From Treponema sp. (GTDB lineage Bacteria > Spirochaetota > Spirochaetia > Treponematales > Breznakiellaceae): a stretch of 6,378 bases of DNA. Both the position numbers and the translations under genes were made by a program. The stretch lies in contig JAISYA010000025.1 of assembly GCA_031270205.1 (NCBI GenBank), forward strand, positions 1 to 6,378, given 5' to 3'. Positions 1 to 6,221 of this stretch are shown here, piece by piece; within the stretch, counting starts at the first letter, position 1, and the number at the start of each line of letters is the position of its first letter. The notes beneath the pieces were generated by a model. That model searched no databases, was not told the DNA's origin, and saw nothing but the letters and a program-made list of their open reading frames with translations.

Positions 1-300
1 CAGTCCCCTTCTTCGGGGAGGGAACCGGCGGCCTAAAGTTACTTTTTTCTAAATGAGGCATCCAGCCCTTCGGTTACTTTTTGAAATGAGGCATTCCGGC
101 CCTTATTCGGGCTGCAAAAACGTCGTAAACAGCCGAAACGTTATGTGAAATGTTCCAAAATCAAAATGCCGATGAGCCTCCGCGGAGCAGAGATCCGGGG
201 TATTAAACCAGACTGCGAATAAAGACGGGAATGAACGATATTTTGTCCCTCTTTCGGGGATATTGAGCCGGTTTTCCTCCTCATGTTTTATTAACACATC
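1..300. other. Intergenic region with small hairpins, no supported gene
   Basis: I see no gene here. It holds a short hairpin at 4-19 (arms TCCCC and GGGGA around a 6-nt loop), the 35-bp duplication listed separately, a hairpin at 99-112 (GCCC/GGGC), and a perfect 10-bp palindrome CTCCGCGGAG at 178-187. A minus-strand reading frame from a GTG at 297 to about 103 (64 codons) is open, but it lacks a good ribosome binding site and matches no family I recognise. Several of these elements look like intergenic repeat debris rather than decayed coding sequence, but this is inference. Confidence 0.5.
38..107. repeat. Two-copy 35-bp tandem direct repeat
   Basis: Copy one (38-72) and copy two (73-107) both begin GTTACTTTTT, continue with AAATGAGGCAT and end with a GCCCTT or GGCCCTT block. 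They differ by a short indel after the T-run and a few substitutions around the CC/GG segment. The period is 35 bp. There is no dyad long enough to call a terminator. With only two diverged copies and no spacer/repeat alternation, this is not a CRISPR array. It may be part of a dispersed intergenic repeat family. Confidence 0.7.
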
Positions 301-545
301 ACCCGGACTTTTCCGCTTTTCATGACTTTTGGGGCTTTTTGGCGGTTTTTGAGGACTTAAAGGGATTTTTAAGAAGTAAAGCTATTTTAAGGCTACCTGG
401 ATTACTGGGCGGATTCTCGGTTTTTCGCATTTCCCCCCTTTTTTTTCGTTATTCGGTTTTTGTACTGTTTTCTGCTTTTTCGGTAATTTCCAAGCCCTTT
501 TAGGCCTTTTTTGCGCCTTTCTGGAGGCTTTTCGCCCTTTTCATG
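301..545. other. T-rich, helically phased T-tract region (likely curved DNA)
   Basis: This gene-free stretch is strongly strand-biased: a hand count of 301-550 gives about 108 T and 35 A. Runs of three to eight T sit near 310, 318, 328, 338, 348, 368 and 386, and again near 423, 442, 459, 469, 478, 488, 499, 509, 519, 530 and 539. Most spacings are 9-11 bp, one helical turn. Phased A/T-tracts are known to bend DNA, so intrinsic curvature is the natural reading. Some tracts follow tiny GC dyads (for example GCCT at 515-518 with AGGC at 525-528, then TTTT), but the stems are too short to call terminators. It ends about 200 bp before the coiled-coil gene. Confidence 0.55.
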
Positions 546-703
546 CGGACAGTGTACCATTGATTGGGCCGGCGGTCAAGCGGAAATTGCGCTCAAGCAG
601 AGCGGGAGACGGGGAGCGGCAGACATCGTGCGCGATTTTTCACCATTCCCGCTGTTTCACTAAAGCGCCTTACATCCGCGCGCCATATAAGTGGTATGAA
701 AAC

Positions 704-732
704 TTGCCAGAGGGCAGGAAACAATATATAGT
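704..732 (+). promoter_or_regulatory. Candidate sigma-70-type promoter for the coiled-coil gene
   Basis: TTGCCA (704-709) and TATAGT (727-732) each match the vegetative consensus at five of six positions and are separated by 17 bp. Transcription would begin around 739, inside or just before the Shine-Dalgarno sequence, giving an unusually short leader. An alternative -10 (TATATA, 725-730) would leave only a 15-bp spacer. The call rests on sequence match alone, and AT-rich strings of this kind also occur by chance. Confidence 0.4.
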
Positions 733-735
733 TAC

Positions 736-743
736 GGAAGGAG
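736..743 (+). promoter_or_regulatory. Ribosome binding site GGAAGGAG
   Basis: GGAAGGAG lies 6 nt before the ATG at 750, a near-ideal Shine-Dalgarno match and spacing. It fixes this ATG as the start in preference to the tandem in-frame ATG codons at residues 20-21, which have no such site. Confidence 0.8.
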
Positions 744-749
744 TTGTAG

Positions 750-1403
750 ATGGAAACCGCACAGACCGTACCGGAGTGGAAAACCACAGCCGCTGCAATT
801 TGGGCTATGATGGAAGAGACCGACAGGCAAATCAAAGAGACCTCCCGGGGACTGCAAGAAGCAAAAAAGCTGGTCGAAGAAACATCCCGGCAGGTGAAAG
901 AAACCGGCCAATATTTGGAAGAATCCGACCGGCAGATGAAAGAATCCGGTAAACGGCTCGACAAACAGCTCGGAAAACTCGGCAACCGTTTCGGCGAAAT
1001 GGTTGAATACATGATCGTGCCAAACCTCGTGGAGAAATTCCATGACCTGGGCTTTGAAGTTGAAAAAACCCACCGTGATGTGGTAATCGCCAGCAAGACG
1101 CACAATATATTCACCGAAATTGATGTGTTTCTGGAAAACGGCGACAAGGTGATAATTGTTGAAATCAAGACCAAGCCCAGGATTGGCGATATAGACGAGC
1201 ATATTGAGCGTATGGAAAAAGTGCGTAAAGACGCGGACTTTCACCACGACAAACGGAAATACAGGGGCGCTATTGCGGGTGTGGTTTTTGGCGAGAGCGA
1301 GAAAACGTATGCCCTAAAGAAGGGCTTTTATGTGATAGAGCCGTCAGGGGAAACGTTTAATATTATTGAGCCGAAGGGCAGTTATCACCCGCATGAATGG
1401 TAA
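750..1403 (+). CDS. Coiled-coil protein with C-terminal PD-(D/E)XK nuclease-like domain
   Basis: This 217-residue soluble protein has no signal peptide or membrane segment. Residues 22-77 are eight uninterrupted heptads with a hydrophobic residue at every seventh position (I28, L35, V42, V49, L56, M63, L70, L77) and mostly Thr/Ser at the partner core position. This predicts a long coiled coil. Residues about 80-205 resemble the PD-(D/E)XK restriction-endonuclease-like fold: E83 in the first helix, D125 in an EID strand, then E138-I-K140 after a turn at N130-G131. The catalytic residues appear intact. Related solo proteins have been annotated as DUF3782-like or hypothetical; I recall several copies in gut treponemes but cannot verify this here. 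The general plan, coiled coil then nuclease fold, recalls RmuC, but the membrane anchor is absent. It is a single-gene unit convergent with the acc operon, with no methylase or antitoxin partner. Substrate and role are unknown; DNA binding or cleavage is inference. Confidence 0.85.
   Translation: METAQTVPEWKTTAAAIWAMMEETDRQIKETSRGLQEAKKLVEETSRQVKETGQYLEESDRQMKESGKRLDKQLGKLGNRFGEMVEYMIVPNLVEKFHDLGFEVEKTHRDVVIASKTHNIFTEIDVFLENGDKVIIVEIKTKPRIGDIDEHIERMEKVRKDADFHHDKRKYRGAIAGVVFGESEKTYALKKGFYVIEPSGETFNIIEPKGSYHPHEW
813..980 (+). repeat. 21-bp in-frame tandem repeat encoding eight heptads
   Basis: Eight consecutive 21-bp units encode the heptads of the coiled coil, with the usual pattern E/K-E-T/S-x-x-x-hydrophobic. 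Units 1, 2, 4, 5, 6 and 7 are the most similar, beginning GAAGA or AAAGA followed by a Thr or Ser codon. Unit 3 (EAKKLV type) and unit 8 have diverged most. Because the unit is a multiple of three, gain or loss of a copy would lengthen or shorten the coil without breaking the frame. Confidence 0.75.
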
Positions 1404-1409
1404 TATTGA

Positions 1410-1447
1410 AAGGCCGATACGCAAGAACGCGGCGCGTACCGGGCCTT
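1410..1447. terminator. Stem-loop in convergent gap, probable bidirectional terminator
   Basis: Bases 1410-1422 (AAGGCCGATACGC) pair with 1434-1447 (GCGTACCGGGCCTT), with one A-C mismatch and one bulged G, around an 11-nt loop. The stem lies between the stop of the + strand coiled-coil gene (1403) and the stop of the minus-strand kinase (1460). On the minus strand it is followed by TTTCAATATT, so it is best as the terminator of the acc-pncB-kinase unit. On the + strand only TTCGGTT follows, so termination there would be weaker. Confidence 0.6.
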
Positions 1448-1459
1448 CGGTTGGAGTCC

Positions 1460-3127
1460 TCAATACTTGAACTCGCTCTCGCCGATGAATTCCCGCAGGA
1501 TACTGGTACCCGGCACATACTGCGGCGGTATGGGGGCGAAGTTCTCAAGGAAAGAAAGGAGCCGCACCGCCTCGGCGTATTCCGGGCAGCTCGGCTTGAC
1601 CGCCCGCAGCAGGGGATCGGCGTAGTATTTGAGGACGGAAAGCTCGTAGTCCAGGGCGGAGTTGAAGGCTGCGTCCGCCGTGTTCTGGAAGGGGAAGATG
1701 TGCCTGCGCTCGCCGGCCTGTACGCTGGGCCACATTTTGATAGTGCCCGCCGCGTCTTTACCCCTGAACTGGTAGTCGCGGACCATGCGCCGCAGGAGCC
1801 GGTTGTCGCTCGTGGGGACGCGGTTGTGATCGTCCAGGTTGAGCTGGGTGAGGGCCGAGACGTAAATCTTGAATTTCGTATTACGCGCTATGCTGGGGGT
1901 AAGGGCGTCGTTGAGGCCGTGGATACCCTCCACGATAAGCATGGCCCGCCGGTCCATGCGGATCTTCGCGCCGCCGCTTTCCTTCCGCCTGCCCGTCTTA
2001 AAATCATACGCCGGCAGGGTTATCTCCTCCCCCCGGTACAGCGCGAGCAGCTGCTCGTTGAGGAACGGCACGTCCAGGGCTTCAAGGCATTCGTAGTCGG
2101 CTTCTCCCTTTTCATCCCTGGGGGTACGGTCGGTGCCCACGTAATAATCGTCAAGGCTGATGGCGACGGGCTTGATCCCCATTACCATCAACTCAATGGA
2201 AAGCCGTTTTGCGCTGGTGGTTTTGCCGGAGCTGGAAGGCCCGGCAATAAGGATCATTCTAAGGTCGTCCCGCTTTTCATATATCTGTTCGGTGATATCC
2301 GCCATCTTGCGGGCCTGATATGCCTCGGCGATTCTGATGTAGTCCCGGACCGCGCGGTTTGCCACAAGGGAGTTAAGCTGGCCCACCACCCGCACATCCA
2401 CAATGCGGCCCCATTTTTTGTATTCTTTGTAAACCTCGAAAACTTTGGGCTCATCCACAAAGGGGCCGATAGTCTTTCCCCCGCCGATGGCGGGGAAGCG
2501 GAGCAGAAAGCCCTCTTGATAGGACATAAGCTCAAAAGATGAAAGTATGCCGGTATGCGCGACGAGCGGCTCAACATAGATGTCAATGTAATCCAGGCAC
2601 TCATTGACTTTGATCCGCGAGGTGCTGCGCTGATCCAGCAGCAGTACGGTATCGGTCCGGCAGTTCTTTCTGAATACTTCCAGGGCTTCCTCGTAGGCCA
2701 TGTACCTGAAGGTGATGGGAAGATCTTCCCTAACCAGCGATTCCATTGCTTTGGCAAGGGCGGCGATATCTTCCCCGCCGGGCTGCCTGCCGGAATTAAA
2801 AGTGTAGTAATAACTGTTTCCCAGTGAATGGCCCACGTAAAGTATCCGCCCGGGAAAGAGTTTCCGCGCCGCGACCGCAAGGAGGAAGGACAGGGAACGG
2901 CGGTAGATCATCGCCCCCTCAGGGGATTCCAGAAGTACCGGTTCCATTACGGAATTTACCGCCAGCCGTGTTTTCAGGGGCCGGATCTCGTTGTTTACCC
3001 TGACCGCCGCGATGGTATCCACAGGAACGCTGAAATGTTCAAGCTGCGTGTCCGCCGGGGTTCCGTAGGGACAGTACACGCCTTCCTTTTTCGCGTTATT
3101 GGTAAATCGAATAAACAGATCGTTCAT
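1460..3127 (-). CDS. Nucleoside (uridine-kinase-like) kinase with ThrRS-like N-terminal region
   Basis: This 555-residue protein has three parts. Residues 1-70 resemble a TGS-type domain. Residues 73-240 resemble the second additional (editing) domain of threonyl-tRNA synthetase, recognisable by RKLFPG at 88-93 and GHSLGNSYYYTF at 99-110. Residues 290 onward are a phosphoribulokinase/uridine-kinase-type P-loop kinase. The Walker A motif is GPSSSGKTT (296-304), followed by LDDYY (325-329), an EALD segment near 349-352, PAYDF (372-376), a Walker-B-like IVEGIHGLN and the basic lid segment RLLRRMVRDYQFRG. The expected reaction is ATP-dependent phosphorylation of a nucleoside or related small molecule in the cytoplasm; the substrate cannot be read from sequence. 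The start ATG overlaps the pncB stop (TAATG), with GGGGGAA at 3133-3139 as ribosome binding site. It is the last gene of the operon. The His pair of the editing domain is missing (R77 and F81 in those places), so that domain is probably non-catalytic. Confidence 0.85.
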   Translation of the reverse strand: MNDLFIRFTNNAKKEGVYCPYGTPADTQLEHFSVPVDTIAAVRVNNEIRPLKTRLAVNSVMEPVLLESPEGAMIYRRSLSFLLAVAARKLFPGRILYVGHSLGNSYYYTFNSGRQPGGEDIAALAKAMESLVREDLPITFRYMAYEEALEVFRKNCRTDTVLLLDQRSTSRIKVNECLDYIDIYVEPLVAHTGILSSFELMSYQEGFLLRFPAIGGGKTIGPFVDEPKVFEVYKEYKKWGRIVDVRVVGQLNSLVANRAVRDYIRIAEAYQARKMADITEQIYEKRDDLRMILIAGPSSSGKTTSAKRLSIELMVMGIKPVAISLDDYYVGTDRTPRDEKGEADYECLEALDVPFLNEQLLALYRGEEITLPAYDFKTGRRKESGGAKIRMDRRAMLIVEGIHGLNDALTPSIARNTKFKIYVSALTQLNLDDHNRVPTSDNRLLRRMVRDYQFRGKDAAGTIKMWPSVQAGERRHIFPFQNTADAAFNSALDYELSVLKYYADPLLRAVKPSCPEYAEAVRLLSFLENFAPIPPQYVPGTSILREFIGESEFKY

Positions 3128-4599
3128 TACAGTTCCCCCAAATAAGTATTTATGAGTTTGAGTTTAAGACGGCGGAGTTTTTCGGTAATTGAAACCTTGT
3201 ACACGTGCGGGTTGAGCAGCCGTTTATAGCTGGAATCAAAACATTCCAAATCAGCCGCCGCGCGGGCGCGTATTTCGCCTAACGGGGGAAGCGGAGAAAC
3301 AAGCCTGCCGCCTGTCAGCCGCTTTTTCAACAGCGGCTCCGCGCTGCCCTCAATTAAATGATAAAAATGGCGGTAGTCCGCCGACGGATGCCAGAAACGG
3401 TAACGGCTGCCTTTTTCCAGCGTGTCGGAATCACCGACGCCGTCCAGACCGAGCACATCGGCAATCGCGTTGCCGTCCGCGTCTTTTATCCGCCACACCT
3501 GTTTGATTCCGGGGTTGGTGGTCTTTTCCGGGTTGTCTGAAAATTTTATCGCCGGGATCATATAGCCCTGCCCGTCTTCCCGCGCGGCAAGTTTGTACAC
3601 CCCGGTAAAGGCCGCGTCTTTTCCGCCGGTAACCATCCGGGTTCCCACCCCCCAGGTGTTTACCGGCGCGCCCGCATTTACCAGAGTCTCAATAATCGAT
3701 TCATCAAGATCGTTGGAAACCGTGATCGTCGCCGCGTTAAACCCCGCCTCGTCCAGGAGCCGCCGCGCCTCAACCGAAAGGTAATGAATATCGCCTGAGT
3801 CAAGGCGTACCCCAAAATTCTTTCCCTGCTTTTTAAGTTTTTCCCCGGCCTTTATGGCGCTGTGGATTCCGCTTTTCAGGGTGTCGTAGGTATCGACAAG
3901 AAAAATCGTTTTATCGGGGTACAGCTCCGCGTAGGAGTCAAAGGCTTCTTCCTCGCCGGGAAAAGACATGACCCAGGAATGCGCCATGGTTCCCAGTACG
4001 GGTATGCCGAAAACTTTTCCCGCCAGGGTGTTGGAGGTCCCCATTGCGCCGCCGATATACGCGGCTCTCGTAGCGGACATTGCCCCGTCCGGCCCCTGGG
4101 CGCGGCGAAGGCCGAATTCCATTATCGAACCTTTTCCCGACGCAAGCCAGACCCGGCAGGCCTTGGTGGCGATAAGGCTCTGAAAATTGATGATGTTAAG
4201 CAGCATCCCCTCGATGATCTGACATTCGATAAGCCCCCCCTCAATTCTGATAAGCGGTTCCTGGGGAAACACCACCGTTCCCTCGTCAATGGCCCAGAGG
4301 GATCCGGTAAAACTGAAACCTTTGAGGTATTCGGTGAAGGCATCTTCAAACATACCCAGGCTTTTGAGCCAGACAATATCGTTATCTGAAAACGCAAAAG
4401 CCCTGATCCTGTCCAGCAAAGTTTCCAGTCCCGCGAACAGCGCGTAACCGCCGCCAAAAGGCTGCCTGCGGAAAAACATCTCGAAGACCGCCCGCTGATT
4501 CATGTTTTTTTTCCAGTAGCCCTGCGCCATGGTGAGAGAATAAAAATCGGTGAACAGCGCTGAATCCGCGGCGGCGGCCGGACCGGCGTCAATAGGCAT
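3127..4599 (-). CDS. pncB: Nicotinate phosphoribosyltransferase
   Basis: This 490-residue cytoplasmic enzyme of the Preiss-Handler NAD salvage route converts nicotinate and PRPP, with ATP hydrolysis, to nicotinate mononucleotide. Family signatures in order are TDFYSLTMAQGYW (17-29), FGLRRAQGPDGA (162-173), GTMAHSW (203-209) with H207 as the likely phosphorylated histidine, VDTYDT (235-240), RLDSGD (265-270), SNDLDE (295-300) and GVGTRMVTG (317-325). The length suits the longer bacterial subfamily (about 440-490 residues) rather than the roughly 400-residue E. coli form. It begins 15 nt after accA behind a strong AAGGAGGG and ends sharing one base with the kinase start, so it is cotranscribed with both. 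The residues before the TDFYSLT motif (about 1-14) are Ala-rich and low in complexity, but no later ATG lies before the motif. Nicotinamide phosphoribosyltransferase is less likely given these motifs. Confidence 0.93.
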   Translation of the reverse strand: MPIDAGPAAAADSALFTDFYSLTMAQGYWKKNMNQRAVFEMFFRRQPFGGGYALFAGLETLLDRIRAFAFSDNDIVWLKSLGMFEDAFTEYLKGFSFTGSLWAIDEGTVVFPQEPLIRIEGGLIECQIIEGMLLNIINFQSLIATKACRVWLASGKGSIMEFGLRRAQGPDGAMSATRAAYIGGAMGTSNTLAGKVFGIPVLGTMAHSWVMSFPGEEEAFDSYAELYPDKTIFLVDTYDTLKSGIHSAIKAGEKLKKQGKNFGVRLDSGDIHYLSVEARRLLDEAGFNAATITVSNDLDESIIETLVNAGAPVNTWGVGTRMVTGGKDAAFTGVYKLAAREDGQGYMIPAIKFSDNPEKTTNPGIKQVWRIKDADGNAIADVLGLDGVGDSDTLEKGSRYRFWHPSADYRHFYHLIEGSAEPLLKKRLTGGRLVSPLPPLGEIRARAAADLECFDSSYKRLLNPHVYKVSITEKLRRLKLKLINTYLGEL

Positions 4600-4602
4600 G
4601 GT

Positions 4603-4610
4603 CCCTCCTT
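4603..4610 (-). promoter_or_regulatory. Ribosome binding site of pncB, AAGGAGGG
   Basis: On the minus strand AAGGAGGG ends only 3 nt before the ATG (4 nt from the AGGAGG core). The match is very strong but closer than usual. It occupies most of the 15-nt accA-pncB gap, leaving no room for a separate terminator or promoter and supporting cotranscription. Confidence 0.75.
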
Positions 4611-4614
4611 TTTG

Positions 4615-5418
4615 TCATTCGCTGAACACGCCGATCTTCCTGAATTTCTGATAACGCTTTTCAGGCAAATATTCGGGGTTTTCGGCGGAAAGGCGGTTCA
4701 GCGTATTCCGCAGCCAGGCGGCGATGTTCGCCGCGGTAAGGCCGATGTTCCCGGCCGCGCCGCCCTCAGGCTCGGCGATGATCTTGTCGCAGACGCCGAA
4801 AAAGCGGAGGTCTTCGGCGGTAATTTTCATTAGTTCCGCCGCCTCTTTTTCCCGGCTTCCGTCTTTCCAGAGAATCGAAGCGAAGCCCTTGGGGGAAATC
4901 ACCGAGTACAGGGCGTTTTCCAGCATGGCAAGCTTATCGCAGACTCCCAGAGCCAGCGCGCCGCCGGAACCGCCTTCGCCCAGCACAATTGAGACTAGCG
5001 GAATTTTGAGCATCATGAAATCCTGAAGATTACGCGCAATCGCTTCCCCCTGTCCCCGCTCCTCCGCGCCCACCCCGCAGAACGCGCCGGGAGTGTCAAT
5101 GAAGCAGATCACCGGACGGCGGAATTTCTCCGCCTGCTTCGCCAGGCGCAGGGCTTTGCGGTAGCCTTCGGGATGGGGCATCGAAAAATTTATCCGCTTG
5201 AGTTCCTCAATATCCCTGGCCCGCACATGGGCAAGTACGGTGACGGGCATTTCGTCCAACAGAGCGATACCACCCAGGACAGCCGGATCGTCGCTGAAAT
5301 AGCGGTCGCCATGGAACTCGGTAAAATCCTTGAATAAAAGTGGTATGTACTCGCGAATGGTAGGACGCCCCATGCCGCGAAGCAGTTCCAGGCGCTGGAC
5401 AACAGTCAGTTTCGCCAT
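4615..5418 (-). CDS. accA: Acetyl-CoA carboxylase carboxyltransferase subunit alpha
   Basis: This is the alpha subunit of the carboxyltransferase half of acetyl-CoA carboxylase. With AccD it transfers the carboxyl group from carboxybiotin on AccB to acetyl-CoA, giving malonyl-CoA. Crotonase-superfamily carboxyltransferase motifs are clear: EFHGDR (34-39), NFSMPHPEGYRKALRL (76-91), DTPGAFCGVGAEERGQGEA (107-125), LGEGGSGGALALG (145-157) with the glycines of the oxyanion-hole segment, and SVISPKGFASILWKD (171-185). At 267 residues it is the short form typical of Gram-positives and lacks most of the N-terminal helical extension of the roughly 319-residue E. coli protein. Its ATG overlaps the accD stop by one base (TGATG), with AAGGGGGG at 5423-5430 as ribosome binding site, so coupled and stoichiometric translation is expected. 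C113 replaces the Pro of the common GAYPG motif; I believe clostridial homologues also have Cys here. Confidence 0.95.
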   Translation of the reverse strand: MAKLTVVQRLELLRGMGRPTIREYIPLLFKDFTEFHGDRYFSDDPAVLGGIALLDEMPVTVLAHVRARDIEELKRINFSMPHPEGYRKALRLAKQAEKFRRPVICFIDTPGAFCGVGAEERGQGEAIARNLQDFMMLKIPLVSIVLGEGGSGGALALGVCDKLAMLENALYSVISPKGFASILWKDGSREKEAAELMKITAEDLRFFGVCDKIIAEPEGGAAGNIGLTAANIAAWLRNTLNRLSAENPEYLPEKRYQKFRKIGVFSE

Positions 5419-6215
5419 CAGGCCCCCCTTCCCGTGCCGGAGACGGGCTTATACCCATGCAGCCTGATAAGCCGGGCAAGCGTCGAGGGCAGTTCCGCGC
5501 GATGTACAATCATGTCCGCAAAACCGTGATCAAAGACGAATTCCGCGGACTGGAATTTTTCCGGCAATGTGTAACCGATGGTGTCCTGAATGACCCGTTT
5601 CCCCGCGAAACCGATAAGCACCCCCGGCTCGACGATGATAATGTCCCCCAGGCTCGCAAAGGACGCGGTAACGCCGCCTGTAGTGGGATCGGCCATTACA
5701 CTGATGTAGAGCTGCCCCGCCCTGCCGTGCCTTGCCACGGCGCCGGAAGTCTTCGCCATCTGCATCAGCGAAAAAATACCTTCCTGCATACGCGCGCCGC
5801 CCGAAGCGGTAAAAATGATCACCGGCAGCTGGTGCTCGCCGCCGTACTCAAAAGCCCGCGTAATTTTTTCTCCAACCACGCTGCCCATGCTGGCCATCAT
5901 AAAATGACTGTCCATTACGCAGAGTACCGCGGGATAACCCTGAATGGCGCAGCGGCCGCACAACACCGCTTCCCGCGTCCCGCAGCTTTCCCGCAATTCG
6001 CGGAGCTTGTCCGCGTATCCGGGAAAGTCAATAGGGTTTCCCGACTCCATCCCTGCGTCAAACTCAACAAAACTGCCCTCATCCGCGGTAATACTGAGCC
6101 GCTGCCGCCAGTTAAGCCGGCTGTGGTAGCCGCAGTGATCGCAGACCCAGAGTTTGCGCTCAAAAACCGCACCGGGAAAGGAGGTTTGGCATTGCGGACA
6201 GATAAAATCAGCCAT
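5418..6215 (-). CDS. accD: Acetyl-CoA carboxylase carboxyltransferase subunit beta
   Basis: This 265-residue subunit is the beta partner in the alpha2beta2 carboxyltransferase complex. It opens with a four-cysteine zinc ribbon, C6-x2-C9 and C25-x2-C28, then the carboxyltransferase domain. Hallmarks are DSHFMMASMGSVVGEK (102-117), TASGGARMQEG (136-146), ADPTTGGVTASFASLGD (175-191), EPGVLIGFAGKRVI (196-209) and a LPEKFQSAEF segment. It is the first gene of the minus-strand unit. The start is fixed by the zinc ribbon, because no later ATG would retain C6. The usual ribosome binding site is poor: only an AGG about 12 nt upstream. A promoter-like element ends 6 nt before the ATG, raising the possibility of leaderless translation. 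The N-terminal arm before the ribbon is 5 residues, against about 26 in E. coli. No frameshift or missing active-site segment is seen. The function of the family is well established. Confidence 0.95.
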   Translation of the reverse strand: MADFICPQCQTSFPGAVFERKLWVCDHCGYHSRLNWRQRLSITADEGSFVEFDAGMESGNPIDFPGYADKLRELRESCGTREAVLCGRCAIQGYPAVLCVMDSHFMMASMGSVVGEKITRAFEYGGEHQLPVIIFTASGGARMQEGIFSLMQMAKTSGAVARHGRAGQLYISVMADPTTGGVTASFASLGDIIIVEPGVLIGFAGKRVIQDTIGYTLPEKFQSAEFVFDHGFADMIVHRAELPSTLARLIRLHGYKPVSGTGRGA

Positions 6216-6221
6216 TCTTTA

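Noticed and set aside
38..107. Possible CRISPR fragment
   Set aside because: Only two diverged copies directly abutting, without unique spacers, and no cas gene in the window.
103..297. 64-codon minus-strand frame starting at a GTG
   Set aside because: No convincing Shine-Dalgarno site and no recognisable domain; it ends in the tandem-repeat region. Not excluded as a decayed fragment but unsupported as a gene.
485..541. Possible rho-independent terminators (GC dyads followed by T-runs)
   Set aside because: The stems are only 3-4 bp; they are explained by the general T-tract periodicity of the region.
621..640. ATCG-TGCG-CGAT hairpin followed by TTTT
   Set aside because: A 4-bp stem is too weak to call a terminator or attenuator for the downstream gene.
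560..952. 130-codon + strand frame overlapping the start of the coiled-coil gene
   Set aside because: It overlaps the better supported gene at 750 in another frame, has no ribosome binding site, and is rich in Arg with no domain.
593..1247. Two minus-strand open frames of 193 and 171 codons across the coiled-coil gene
   Set aside because: Both are antisense to the 21-bp repeat and nuclease-like gene, and their repetitive sequence simply mirrors those repeats.
1397..2542. 381-codon open frame on the + strand
   Set aside because: It lies wholly antisense to the strongly motif-supported kinase, has no ribosome binding site of its own, and its translation shows no domain. It is open because of the codon bias of the real gene.
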